From Monosporascus cannonballus (taxonomy: Eukaryota > Ascomycota > Sordariomycetes > Xylariales), in the NCBI GenBank assembly GCA_004154925.1, contig QJNS01000013.1:310001-374000 (forward strand): 64,000 nt of DNA, read 5' to 3'. Every line of letters begins with the position of its first letter. The first letter of the stretch is position 1. Below are positions 22,601 through 34,879 of this stretch, piece by piece. The notes beneath the pieces are model-generated. The model saw only the letters and a program-made list of their open reading frames with translations. It was not told where the DNA came from and did not search any database. Both the position numbers and the translations under genes were made by a program.

Positions 22601-25600
22601 ATATTAAATATATATTGTAAAGTTATATTAATATAGTGGAAAACTAAAAAGAAATAAATAATATACGCTTTATTATTAATACGAATATATATTAATTTAA
22701 CAAATCTTATTTTTATAAAAGATTTACAAATTCGGTAACATTATAAAAGGTTTATATTATAAATAAAGATTTTATTACAGAAAAATATAGTATTTATAGA
22801 AATATTAAATATTAATAATATAATTCGGGATATTTTCCGTAATAATAACTAACAAAATAAAATTTACGTGATAACGGATTATATCGGCCTTATAAATTAT
22901 TAAATTATTAAATTAATTACGAACCTTTAATAAATTACGGTTTTCGTAATTTAACGAAAGAATGATATAAACCAACTATAATATAAATAATATAAAAAAA
23001 GGTTTATAATTTTGGGAACCTAATTATTTAATTAAAAAATATATATTATATAGCTATTTTATAGATATTATAATTTATGAAATTATACGGGCAATAAATA
23101 TATAAATTATATTTAGGCACGCGGCGAAAAATATTTATATATAATTTCTCAATATTTAGCATTATTATATAATTTAAATAAACATTTTTAAAGAAATTTA
23201 AACGTAAATATTGCGCTTAAAATAAATAGAATTTTGGGATCCGAAAACGTAAAAGGAATTATTAATACATAAATTATAATAATATACGAAAAACCATAAA
23301 ATAAAAAGAAATCTTAGAAAATATTTAAAAATGTTAATTAATAAGTTAATTATAGATAGAATGTACGAATTAATTCGAAATTATACGTTATATTTAATTA
23401 TAAATAATATAATATTTTTATATAATCTTACGAAAAAACAAAATATTCGAACGAACTATAATTAATTAAAATTATATATATTATAAGTTTAATTACTTAT
23501 ATTAATTTTATTAATAATTCGGCTACATAATATATCGTAAAATATTATTTTCCTATTTGCAGTTTTATTACCGGAAGTAAATAAATTATATTAATATAAT
23601 AATTAAGTAGTTATAATAAAATATAAAATAATTCCGAAATTAATTCATTAAAATTACGTAAGTAATAAAATTATATTAATATTAAAATTATAATATCAGT
23701 ATTATATTACCTATAAAAAATATAAAGTAATAAAAAAATAAAAAATTATATTTACGATTCGTTTTTATTTAATATATCCTTATGTTATTTATCTATAATA
23801 ATAAAAACGATAACGGATCGCTTTAGTAAAGATTATTAATTAAATTATCGACAATTTGCATTATAAAATTATAATCTTTTTCCGTATATAAGATATTACG
23901 GTTATTTGGAGCTAAATTATCTTTAATAAATTCGGTACCAAAAGCTTTTCGGGTAATTGCGTTAAAATTATTTATAAATTAATTTTTGGCTTTTGCCGCA
24001 TTCAGTTAATTAAACTTATTTATATTGTTAATAATAAGTACGGTATTATTAAAATCGATAAGCTTAATTTTCATAATTTTACGGCTTACGGCCAGAATAT
24101 TTTCGGAATTTTTGCCGTTTCTTTTAACCCGAAACGGATATCCTTTAATAAGCCAGAAATTCCGAAGCAGAAAATAGGCGGGTTTAAGGATGTCGTTACG
24201 AAAATCCCAAATAATATAACGTTTATTTTGCCAAAAAACATAACGGGTATAAAATTTGCATAATAACGATATACGGTATTTAATTAAAAACGAATTTGGA
24301 AAACAAATAATATTAATAATATATACATTATTTTTTAATTAGCAGAACTCGTTAATAAGCCATAAATTATAATATTTATTTTTTCAATTAAATATTTTTT
24401 ATATTTTTTCCGTAAACTTTATTAAAATTAAATTTAATATTAAGATCAAATTAATATGTATTTAATTTAATATTATAGAACATAATATCTAATCGAAATA
24501 AAGCATTTCTTATTATAATTAAATTAACCGGTCTGATAAAAAAAATAATATCGGTATTAACCGCTTAATATAATTAATATCGCCATATCGTATAATATAC
24601 GAAAAATATAAATAAATTTAAGTTTTTTTGAAAAAAAGGCAATAATTTCGAATCTTTTATTAATAAAAACGGTATTAATTAACGGTTAATTATTATTTTG
24701 AATAAGGTTAAAAAATTTATTGCCTTATGGAATATTGGCCGTATTAAAAATATCTCCTGTTCCGTAATTATTTAATAAAAAAGCTTTATTTGATACGTTT
24801 TAATTAAGATTATTCCATTTAAAAAGTATTATAAATAAGTTATATTTTTAAATTAAAAAATAAAATATTTACAAATTATTTATTAAGTTATGTATATTAC
24901 CAGATAACGTATTATTAATAAATAATAACAAAAGATTTTCGTTAACAAAATCCTTATTTATTAATATATTTTAATTAAAATCCAATAATGCCTTTTTTAT
25001 TTATCTAATACGATCAAAATATTTAGAAATTACATTATATATAATAAATTCAAATTTAATAATAATTAACCGTAAGTATATATATTTTTTAAATTCGGTA
25101 AATTCGGCTTTCAAAAAAAACTTTCGATTAAGGTATTTCGGAAAGCTTTATATACGTTAAACGTTTTTATTATAAATAATTCATATCGAATACGTAATTT
25201 CTGCAAAAATAACGTAAATATTCAAATACTATATATATAAAGGCTAAAAGGTTTAAAAAGGTAAAATTTCGACAATTTTTAATATAATTATATTATTTTA
25301 TTTAAAAATTAATGAACCGTTTTTAAAATTATTTATATTTTATATATTCCAGCTATATTATTAGGACAATATATACGTATAAATATAAGCAAGAAATTTA
25401 TTTATAGATAGAATAAAGTAAAAATAAAAAAAGGTTACCCTTTTTTATCGTATAGATCGGCTATTTTAATTTAATTAACTTATAATTTCCGAATATAACT
25501 AATTATGTTTTAATTTTTATAAATAAGGTAAAAAAGTTTCGAAAATTAATAAAATATTTTTTTTAAAAAGTTTTAAATTGTTGAGAAAAGTTTTCGATAA

Positions 25601-27000
25601 ATACTATAAATATTATCGATAATACTTTTATTTTCGTTAATTATATTTAACGAAATTAAGTAACATTTATTATACGGAATATGTTTTAATTTGGAAAAGC
25701 CAAAAAGCTTTTATTTATTACCTTTATAAAATATATTAATAAAAATAAAAAATAAAATCCGGATAATATTAATTAAGCCGGAATATAAATATTTTAATTC
25801 TTTTTTAAAAATATAGCTATAATAACAAATAAAGATAAGAATAATATTCTGTATAACGGTATTATATCGAAATATTACATTATAAATATAATTTGAAATA
25901 TTAAAGTTACTATATTAAAATATAATATTACTTTATTATACCTATTTATAAAATATAATTTATTCTAAATAAAATTATATAATTATGAAAAAACTAATAC
26001 TATTATTTTAATTTTTTTAATTAACCCAATTATATTTTTATTTAATATATATTAATTTTGGCAAATATTTAACCCCCTTAATATATCGATATTATCCTGT
26101 ATTAAACCCGAAAGTAATAAAAATCTGCTTAATAAATAAAAGAAACAATTGTCGTTAATTTTAAAAATTATTTTAATTATAATAATTAGGATTATAAAAA
26201 TATATATAAAAATATCCGGATCGTTATTATTACAAAAACGTTTTGTTTTTTGCTTTATATTATACGATTATTATTGTTTTTAAAATGTATAATTATTTAA
26301 TATAAAAATTTAAATTAATTAAAGATAAACGTTTTTATAAAATATTAATATTTGTTTAAAGTAATATGGATTATTTTAATTTCGAATAATACTTTTTTCC
26401 GGCGGACGACGAAATCCAGACCCTTTTACGAAAATTATAAACGTTCTGTATAATATATTATAATATTTACATATAACAGAATCCTGATTAATCAAAATTA
26501 AAAGGTTTTATTAACTTTTATATATTAATAGCTTTTTGCGTATTCGTTTTTCTTTTAAAACGTTAATTAATCGGTTAATCCGAACGGTTAAACTAATAAT
26601 TCGGCTTAAATCGTCGCAAAAAACCTAATTACGAATAAAATTTTTTAAATATTATATTAATTTTTTATGTTAATATTTGAAATTTAAGATATGCGTACGT
26701 ATATTTTGTTTTAAGGACGTAACCCGGTAAAACTGAAAGAATTCGAATTTATCGTATTTTAAAAAAGGGGATAATAACGTAACGGATTTGGGCTGCAATT
26801 ATTATATACGTTACGGTTTAAAAATAGCAAATAAATTTTAAATAGGATTAGAATAATATTAATAATAAGCTATAACAAAAATAACAGTATATATATATAT
26901 ATATTTATAAAAAAACGTTTTATTATTAAGTTATTACGCATTTTTGTTTTTTTGAAAAAGCAAATATATTAAACGAAATTATTTTTACCTAATTATAACT
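16601..27000. other. about 10.4 kb of extremely decayed repeat, unclassified
   Basis: Nothing here is longer than random open frames for this base composition, and I found no LTR pair, zinc knuckle, YxDD box or integrase motif. The stretch is bounded on both sides by abrupt changes to less AT-rich DNA, so it looks like one old inserted element or a stack of them. Coding-like minus-strand text appears around 23800-24260 and more weakly around 20370-20640. The 62-codon minus-strand frame at 21538-21726 is only Ile/Leu/Tyr-rich noise. Confidence 0.5.
23800..24260 (-). pseudogene. coding-like frame in the unclassified region
   Basis: The minus strand gives about 150 codons with only a few stops, all of the kind expected from Gln codons. 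Pieces include YIIWDFRNDILKPAYF, RNFWLIKGYPFRVKRNGK and NAITRKAFGTEFIKDN. It is the least AT-rich part of the 10-kb block. I do not recognise the protein. Basic, aromatic-rich text would fit a transposon protein, but this is only inference. Confidence 0.35.
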
Positions 27001-27130
27001 TAAGCCTTGCTGGCTCGTTACGGTGATTTGGGTTTTAATTGGTTAATATTTAGCGTTGTGGAGCGGTACTTGAGTGACTTTGAAGAAATTGAGAAAACGA
27101 GCCAGGAAGGCCTGAGCTAGCTGAGGTAAC
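27001..27130. other. short less-mutated flank left of Copia element F
   Basis: About 130 bp of mixed composition, with no gene visible. It separates the decayed block on the left from the candidate LTR of element F on the right. It may be the pre-insertion sequence, or part of the LTR if my LTR start is wrong. Confidence 0.3.
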
Positions 27131-27476
27131 TGTTGTCAGACCCAGCTGAAGTCGATTAAATAGCTAAGCCTTGGCTTAGTTTGATCACCTACTGAAACAA
27201 GGTCACTTTATGCACTCTCGGTATCTTTTTCTCTTAGCTATAATTATATTTATGTATATAAAAGGAAGGTTCGCTACCTTCACCTTTTATCTAGGACCTT
27301 TTAAAGGTCAAGTAATCTTTAATACATTTTTTCTTTAGTTATATATTTCTGTATATAATGTCAAAATCTTATATTTATAAGCCCGGTCCGCATTTCTTTC
27401 TAGCTATGCTTTAATATATTCGTTATATACGTTTTATTAAAATTATTCGGAACTTCGTTATTATTCCTGCAATACA
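27131..27476 (+). repeat. candidate 5' LTR of element F
   Basis: The stretch begins TGTTGTCAGACCC, ends CAATACA, and lies where a 5' LTR is expected. It contains a TATATAAAAGG promoter-like run near 27255. With no second copy in the window, the boundaries are only a guess from TG...CA ends. Confidence 0.35.
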
Positions 27477-29400
27477 CTTACTACTCCGTTACCAAAGATA
27501 TTTATCGTTTAGCTGTTATATTCTTAATTATCTTAGCCCGTTTATTTCCTATATTATTTCTAAAATTATGATTGTTTAATTAACAAACTTTAACGAATTT
27601 CTTTCAGAACGCGTTTTTAAATATCTATTTAAAAACGGGATTTCTAAAAAAAATAATATTTTCGAATTTTACGTTAGTATCAAAATTAATATATTATGGG
27701 CATATATTAATTTTAACATAACCCAAATATTATCTTTATTAACGATATCGATTTTTCTTAAGTTTTATTACTTCCAAAATAAAATAACTAACGAATATGC
27801 TTTAAATAACCCGAATTATTTAAAGTTGGAAAAAGCCCTGAAAATATATAATAAAAAGCAGTTACTGTATATCGTTTAAAAAAAGACACTTGCTAAAGTT
27901 AATACGTTCCTAAATTAGTCCGTTTGTCTTGATTATTATTGAGTATATTGAAAAAAAGTTACGTTTCGAAAAAGGCTCGTTATTTTGAAAAATAAGTTCA
28001 AATCTAATAATAACATTTAAATATACGAAGTTAACGTTCGATATAAAGAAACGTTAAAAACCAATAAAATCCAAATAGATACTTAATTATTTATATATTA
28101 GAAAGTATATATTAAAGCCGCGAAATTTCAGATCTCAGCCGTTGTCGGATATTACGGCTACCTTAATTTCCTAAAGGTTATCAGTATCTATTTATCTTCA
28201 TTTTTTATCACCCAAAGGGCTAAAATAAAAAAAAGCTATATTTAAGGGCACGGACATTACGGAGCTTCCGTTAATACAGAAATTCGTAAAGCGATTCCGA
28301 AGCCATATAAGGTTGCGGAAAGCTTAGGGCGTTACCGCAAAACAGATATTACGGGGAACGTTCGGGGCCACCTTAAATAAAAAAACTCCTAATTAGATAA
28401 AGGGGGCTAATAACCGTGATAACAACCGTAATATTAACGGCAATTATTATTACAGCTACCTAACGAAAAAATATTTATATAGAAAGTTACATATTTTTAA
28501 GAAATACCCTTACATTTGTAAAAAGGTTAAGCCTTTAGGAGGGACCAAGAACCTTAAAATCAGAAAAAAAATAGATAAACGTATTTCGAACGGAATTTAC
28601 GGGTTAAGAACTGCTGTTAAACATATTTAAAATAACGATAAGCTATCGGCCCTTTAATTAACGTTAACATTTTTTGTTAAAAAGTTTCTTAGAGGTTCAT
28701 AAGTTAATAATATTATTACCGGATACAACCTAAAAAGATTTAAGTTATTAAATACTTATTCCGATTTCTATATAAAAAATCGCAAGGTTAATTTTCTTAA
28801 TATATATTTTTCGAAAATAAACAAAAGTTTTCTAAACGAAAGAAAATATTTTAATATCGTAGGCGAAAATATATGACAAATTACATTTACCATACCGTCA
28901 AAAAAGTCCAATACCTTCTTTTTAAAAAGCTATTTATATGTTCTTAAAATGTATATTAACCTAACTTTGTATGAAAATCTTTTAGCAACCTGGGTTTTAT
29001 TGGAATTATAAAACCGACGTCGTATATTACAAAGCGTTAAGAACGAAAATAACGAAAATCAATTAAATCGAATATCAACCCGTTATATATTATATTAAAG
29101 TAACGCCGGAAAACGATAAGGACGATACTATACCAACAGTATTTACAATAACTTAAAAAATTAGCTTTGCAATTCCGGAAAATAATAACGACATAAAGAA
29201 TAAGGTTATTTTCGAAAGCGAAAATGAAAATTTCGTTCTAAAGCTCCTAATTCAGAAATTTTTACCTTCCAAATTAATTCTATAGCAAAAGTTTTATAAC
29301 AACAATTCCAAACTTTCTTTAAAGCCCTTAAAGGGAAACGCCATATTATGGCACCAAAAACTTATATATCTAAGTTTACGCACTTTCGAAAAAATAATAC
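27477..29400 (+). pseudogene. element F gag and protease region, poorly readable
   Basis: The position between the candidate LTR and integrase fits Copia gag and protease. Several CpG-rich blocks (28230-28390, 28510-28640) are better preserved but carry many stops and probably frameshifts. I could not identify the zinc knuckle or the protease Asp with confidence. Confidence 0.4.
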
Positions 29401-30135
29401 AAATAGTTACCGGAATAAAAATCTATTTGCTTTTAATAATTTAGTATTAAAATTATTAAGTCGTTAAGGCACGGAAAAAGATATTACGACGGCAGCCGGT
29501 TAAAGAAAATAAACCTTTTAATACGATATGCGTTAATTCTTTCGAATTTAATAACGCTTTTAACGGGTACACGAAAACGTTAATTATTACTTATTTAATT
29601 ATTAAAATTAGGATTAACTATACCTTAAAGCAGAAAAATCATACCTTTACTGTTTTAATAAATAGAGTAATTTTTCTTAAAAAGCAGTTCCATGTTAAGA
29701 TTAAATTAAACGTATCAGATAACGAGATTTTCTTCGGAAACAGGTTCCGAAAATGGCTTTTTAATATAGATATCTCCTATAAGCCCTTGTTTCCATATAT
29801 CAAAAAACCCGTAGGTATTTAAAAACGTACAGGGGGCGTATTTATTACGAAAACGCGTTATCTGATTATTAGCAATAATCTGCTTTCCAATTTATGGCCG
29901 GAAATAATAAAAATAATTACATGTATCGTTAATCGCATATTTATTTGAGTCTTAAATTAAAAAATCCTCATTTAGAACTTTAACAAATAACTAGCTAAAA
30001 AAGATAAAATACTTATTTTCGAAAAAGGCTTAAAGGCGAACGTAATAAATATCGTACTTTTCGAATTAAAGGCTTATGCGCTTACGAAAACTATCCGTCA
30101 GAGTGCAAAATGTGTAAAAAAAATAAATTCCAGGG
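29400..30135 (+). pseudogene. element F Copia integrase, truncated by C1
   Basis: A nearly continuous frame reads ARKKILRRQPVKENKPFN, then KQFHVKIKLNVSDNEIFFGN, then TGGVFITKTRYLIISNNL, then LSNLWPEIIKIITCIVNRI. It ends LKAYALTKTIRQ just before the junction. This is the Copia integrase core and its C-terminal extension. The first catalytic Asp is Asn (29535-29537). The second is intact (29718-29720). The Glu is Lys (29823-29825). The last two are 35 codons apart, the expected D35E spacing. Confidence 0.85.
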
Positions 30136-30525
30136 TGTGACGGCTTGGCGGTTTAACTAACTATTAAACCTTAAGTCGACGGGTTTATGTTAGCAGGAAT
30201 ATCGTGGGAATCTAAGCAATGGATATAGTAATTATATTACGTCTTTTAATACCAAAAGTACGAAAGCGTATTACAAATAATTGGTATTAGTAAATATTCT
30301 AAGCTAAAGTTATTTAGATTATGGAAATAATAAGCGTATATATCTTTTTTGGATTAATTAGATTTCTATTAGATTTTTATATAACCGTAAATCTAATGGC
30401 GTTTAGATTTAATTGGTTTTATATAAATTTATTTGCATTTTGCTATTAAAAAAGATTTAAATTACGTAACCTTTTTTATGTGGGTCCGACAGTTATCAAA
30501 ATCGATTTTGGATTAAGTCGTAATA
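30136..30525 (-). repeat. 3' LTR of C1
   Basis: The plus-strand text runs from TGTGACGGCTTGG to GGATTAAGTCGTAATA, 390 bp. It is the reverse complement of an A-type LTR (TGTTACGACTTAATCC in its own sense, after RIP). The purine tract, complement of CGATCTTTTTTTTCT, follows directly on the right. CAGGG precedes it. Confidence 0.88.
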
Positions 30526-30639
30526 CGATCTTTTTTTTCTAAGATTTTTGCTTTTAAATATTTTTTAATAAGTTACCATTTTTTATTATAATAAATTATA
30601 TTGCTAACTGTAAGTTTCGTAATCGTCCTAATTAAAAAA

Positions 30640-31090
30640 AGTTTGGATTTTCTGGCTGCTTATATTATTAAATTTGGTTTTGAAATTATGCCATATACGT
30701 TTTGTTTCGAAAATGGTATTAAGTATTAAATCATCGAAAAAATCTATCGTTATCACGAATATATTAAGAACTATTATCGTTACGATAATTGTGGTATCCC
30801 ATTTAATTTTTTATGTCGTATTAAAAAAGAAAAGAATTATTTTTACGCCTTTAATAAAAAACGAAAAAGGACCTAGTATGCAAATAACGTAATACTAACG
30901 AAATTATTAATCAATCTTTTTATTTTCTTCGTTAAAAAATCTTTTTTTATACTAGAAGGGTTAAAATTATTAATTACGAATTTTAATCTATAAATAAATT
31001 AAATAAATGAAAACACGCAAAAGCCGAAATTCCTTTTCTTATTCCGTTTATTAATATTTTTAATTAATTTATCCCGGAAAACCTTACTTA
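30640..31090 (+). pseudogene. antisense ORF of C1
   Basis: On the plus strand, opposite to pol, the frame reads FGFEIMPYTFCFENGIKY, RYHEYIKNYYRYDNCGIPFN and FLCRIKKEKNYF. It matches the antisense frames of A and C2 residue by residue in the first half, with Tyr replacing probable Cys. A 72-codon frame at 30674-30892 in another register covers the same place and is a shadow. Confidence 0.55.
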
Positions 31091-31119
31091 AAAGGTTTTT
31101 CTTAATAATCCTGTTATCG

Positions 31120-31290
31120 TTAATAAAAATTCTTTAATAGGCGTTAAGCGCTAATAAGGTTTTTGGCGAGTTTTTAGGTATTTTTGAAATTTAAATATTT
31201 TTTTTATTTTATTAAGTACTAAGTAAATCCGTTTTATATTCGTATGTTAAGAATTTTTTTTATTTCGTATATTTATTCGTTTTTTATTTT
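31120..31290 (-). pseudogene. C1 chromodomain remnant
   Basis: The minus-strand text is the counterpart of the B chromodomain (compare 10385-10560): the same KWKK-type stretch, followed by the damaged NT-EP block and the NLI segment. It lies between antisense ORF and integrase. Confidence 0.65.
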
Positions 31291-31399
31291 CATATTGTTT
31301 TATGCCGCATATATTTCAATTATATTTATTATTAATTCGAATAGAGCAATATTAAAAATTAAAAAAGGGTTAACCTTTAATAAACATTCTCATTAATAA

Positions 31400-32376
31400 T
31401 TATTTTCTGAGATTTCTTTTTCGATTTTATATAAACCGATATATTTAAAATCGAAAATTTTACTAAAACGTTTTATTTAAATATTTTTAATAATAAAAAA
31501 ATTTATTTTCTGTTTTTCAAAAATTAATCCTTTTAACTTTTTTTAATTATAATACTTACTTATTTAATGCCGTATGAATTTTCATTTTATTTTTATTTCT
31601 TAATATAATTATTATAATTATTTTAACGTAAAAAGTCATTTAATATTAATTGGATTATCGTTACGTATTTTGTTGTAAATATTTGGAATAAAACCAAAAT
31701 TTATATTTATAAATATTATTTTAATGCTTTTAGAAAAACTGGTATCATAAGTTAATTATATAATCTCTAATTCCTTAATTTCATTATTTTATTTATTTAA
31801 TCGTTTAAAATTTAAATATATAAAATAATTTGTGATATAAGCTAATTTGTCTTATTAAACTTTGCCAAAACTTTAATATAAATTTTAATCTTTTATTTAA
31901 AATAAGTTTTATTAATAATCCGCATATATTAAAAATATATTTAAAAAATATATATATTATTTGTTCGGCACTTATATTTTTATAATATAATAAAAAATAA
32001 GAAAAATTTATAAATCGATTAACGATTACGAGAATATTATCGTAATATAATTCTGTAACTGGATTTTTTGATAAAAAAAATCCCAGATTAAAATCGAATA
32101 TAATTAATAATAATTATAATTTTTCGTAAAGTTTATATCGTCAAATCTTTGCTTTAAAGCAAATATTATATTGCCGTATAATTTTCTATACCGTTAATTT
32201 TATTTTACGAATGGAATATATACGTTACAGCCGTTTTAAAGTTTTGTAAATCCCTGGATATTTATGTAACTAATGTTCGGATATTTTTCGTACTAAATGC
32301 TGCTGGTATTTTCTTGGAATTTATATCATGTCCGTTTTTTGGTTTTTTGGGAAATTATTATTATACTGTTAAATTC
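31400..32376 (-). pseudogene. C1 integrase, truncated
   Basis: It aligns along its length with the B integrase (10700-11760) and C2 integrase, and breaks off at AAATTC (32371-32376), where the C2 LTR starts. Heavily mutated. Confidence 0.65.
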
Positions 32377-32764
32377 TGACGGCTTGGCAGTTTAATCAAT
32401 TATTAAACCTTAAGTCGACGGGTTTACGTTAATAGGAATATCGTAGGAATCTGAATAATAAATATAGTAATCGTATTATATTTCTTAATATTAAAGGTAC
32501 CGAAAGATATTGCAAATAATTAATAATAATAAGTATTATAAGCTAAAACTATTTAAAATATAGAAATAATAAGTATATATATTTTCCCTTAATTAATTGG
32601 ATTTTTATTCAATCTTAATATGGCCGTAAATTTAATGGCCTTTAGATCCAGTTAATTCTATATAAATTTATTTGGATTTTGTTACCAAAAGAAATCTAAA
32701 TTACGTAGCCTTTTTTATGTGGGTCCGACCGTTTTCGAAACCGATTTTGGATTAGATCGTAATA
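32377..32764 (-). repeat. 3' LTR of C2
   Basis: The plus-strand text starts TGACGGCTTGG and ends AGATCGTAATA, about 388 bp, closely matching the C1 LTR. The purine-tract complement CGATTTTCTTTTTTCT follows. The left end is missing two or more bases compared with C1. Confidence 0.85.
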
Positions 32765-32879
32765 CGATTTTCTTTTTTCTAAGATTTTTGCCTTTTAAGA
32801 TTTTTTTTCTAGTAAATTATCATTTTTTATTATAGCAAGTTGTATTATTAACTGCAAGCTTTATAATCGTCCTAATTAA

Positions 32880-33330
32880 AAAGAAGACTTAGATTCTTTT
32901 AGCGATTTATATTATCAAATTTGGTTTTGAAATTATGCCGTATACGCCTTATTTCGAAAATAATACCAAATATCAAATGTTCGAAAAAGTCCGTCGTTAT
33001 AATGAATATATTAAAATCTGTCGTCATTACGATAATTCTAGCGTCCTAATTAATTCTTTGCGCCGTATTAAAAAAGATTAATTAAATCGTAAAAAAGCCG
33101 TTATTAAAAAAATACTTTTACGCTTTTAACAAAAAATAAAATAGGACCTAATACGTAAATAACATAACATTAACAAAATTATTAATCGCTTTTTTCGCTT
33201 TCGTTATTAAAAGAATTCTTTTTATATTAAGGGGGTTAAAATCGTTAATTACGGACTTTAATCCATAAATAAACTAGATAAATAGGAACGCGTAAAAGCC
33301 GAAACCTTTTTTCTTATTCCGTTTATTAAT
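32880..33330 (+). pseudogene. antisense ORF of C2
   Basis: The plus strand reads FGFEIMPYTPYFENNTKYQM, FEKVRRYNEYIKICRHYDNS, SVLINSLRRIKKD and LNRKKAVIKKILLRF. It is the clearest partner of the element A antisense frame: the blocks NEYIKICRHYDNS and EYIKNCRYCDNSG align directly. It has a Cys-cluster half followed by a basic coiled-coil half. Function unknown. Confidence 0.6.
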
Positions 33331-33399
33331 ATCTTTAATTAATTTATCCCGAAATATTTAACTAAAAATTTGCCTTAATAATCCTGTTACCGTTAATAA

Positions 33400-33570
33400 A
33401 AATTCTTTAATAAATATTAAACGTTAATAAGGTTTTTGGCGGATTTTCAGGTATTTTCGAAATTTGGATACTTTTTTTATTTTATTAAATACCGGATAAA
33501 TCCAGTTTATTTTCGTGTATCGAATTTCTTTTATTTTATATATTTATATGTTTTTTATTTTCATATCGTT
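33400..33570 (-). pseudogene. C2 chromodomain remnant
   Basis: A minus-strand counterpart of the A and B chromodomains at the expected place after integrase; strongly mutated. Confidence 0.6.
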
Positions 33571-33649
33571 TTATGTTTTATGTATTTTAATTATATTTAT
33601 TATTAATTCGAATAAAAAAATATAAAAAATTAAATAGAATTTAGTATTT

Positions 33650-34760
33650 AGTAAAAATTCCAATTAATAATTACTTTTAAGCGTTTTTTTTTGGCAATTC
33701 TATATAAACCGATATATGTAAAATCGAATTTTTTGTTAAAACGTTTTATTTAAATATTTTTAGTAACGAAAAAAACTATTTTCCCTTTTTCGAAAATTAA
33801 TCGTTTTAACTTTTTTTAATTATAATATTTATTTATTTAATTCTATATAAGTTTTAATTTTGTTTTTATTTTTTAATATAATTATCGTAATTATTTTAAT
33901 ATAAAAATTATTTTAATATTAATTAGATTATTATTACGTACCTTTCTGTTAACTTTTAAAATAAAACCAAAATTTATATTCGCAAATATTATTTCAACAT
34001 TTTTATAATAATTAATATCATAAGTTAATTATATAATCGGTATTTTTTTAATTTTTATATTTTATTCATAATTAATGTAATATGGTAAGTAAACTTTTAA
34101 AATTTAATTTATTCGTTTTATTTATATATCTGTTTAAGGTTTAAATACGTTAAATAACTTATATTTTAATCCGATTTATGTTATTAAACTTTATTAAAAC
34201 TTTAATACAAATTTTAATTTTTTATTTAAGATAATGTTTATTAATAATTCGTATATATTATTTGTTCGGCGTTTATGTCCTGATAATATAATAAAAAATA
34301 AGAAAATTTTGTGAATCAATCGACGATCACGAAAATGCTATCATAATATATTCCCGTAATTAGCTTTTCTGATATAAAAAATTTAATAATAAAATCGAAT
34401 ATAATTAAATACTATGGTCGTTTTACGACTAATAGCTATAATTTTTCGTAAGGCTTATATCGTCGAGCCTTTGCTTTAATGCAAATATCGTATTGCCATA
34501 TAATTTTTTATACCGTTAATTTTATTTTAGAAAAAAAATATATACGCTAAAGCCGTTTTAAGGTTTTGTAAATCTCTAAATATCCATATAACTGATATTC
34601 GTATATTTCTCGTACTAAATCCTACTGGTATTTTCCTAAAACTTATATTTTATCCGTTTTTTGATTTCTTGACAAATTATTATTATATTGCGAAATCCTT
34701 TAATATATATTAAAAAAATATTGCTCGAATTATCATAATCTATTGCAAACGTAAATATCC
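33650..34760 (-). pseudogene. C2 integrase
   Basis: It aligns with the B and C1 integrases over the zinc-binding end (about 34450-34760) and the core (about 33900-34450). RIP stops throughout. It is complete in length, unlike C1. Confidence 0.65.
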
Positions 34761-34879
34761 TTCTGTAATAATATCGAAAATTATATGGCTAACTTTAACA
34801 AATTTTTCTTCGAAATCTGGTTGCCTGTTTAGGGTATTTACTTTGTTATTTTCTAAGCTTTTTTTTAAATAATAACGAA

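Larger units (their letters stand above)
27131..30135 (+). mobile_element. element F: 5' part of a Ty1/Copia element, cut by C1
   Basis: A plus-strand Copia-type element whose gag, protease and integrase lie left of the C1 insertion at 30136. The integrase reads well; its catalytic residues are listed separately. Reverse transcriptase, RNase H and the 3' LTR are absent here. In Copia order they follow integrase, so they should lie to the right of the nested insertions. CAGGG at 30131-30135 should be one half of the C1 target duplication. Confidence 0.75.
30136..32376 (-). mobile_element. element C1: 3' part of a chromovirus (minus), inserted in F
   Basis: From left to right it shows the 3' LTR, antisense ORF, chromodomain and integrase of an element A-like chromovirus on the minus strand. 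It stops at 32376 inside the integrase zinc-binding region, where a second similar LTR begins. Its gag-pol remainder should be on the far side of the nested insertions. Confidence 0.8.
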
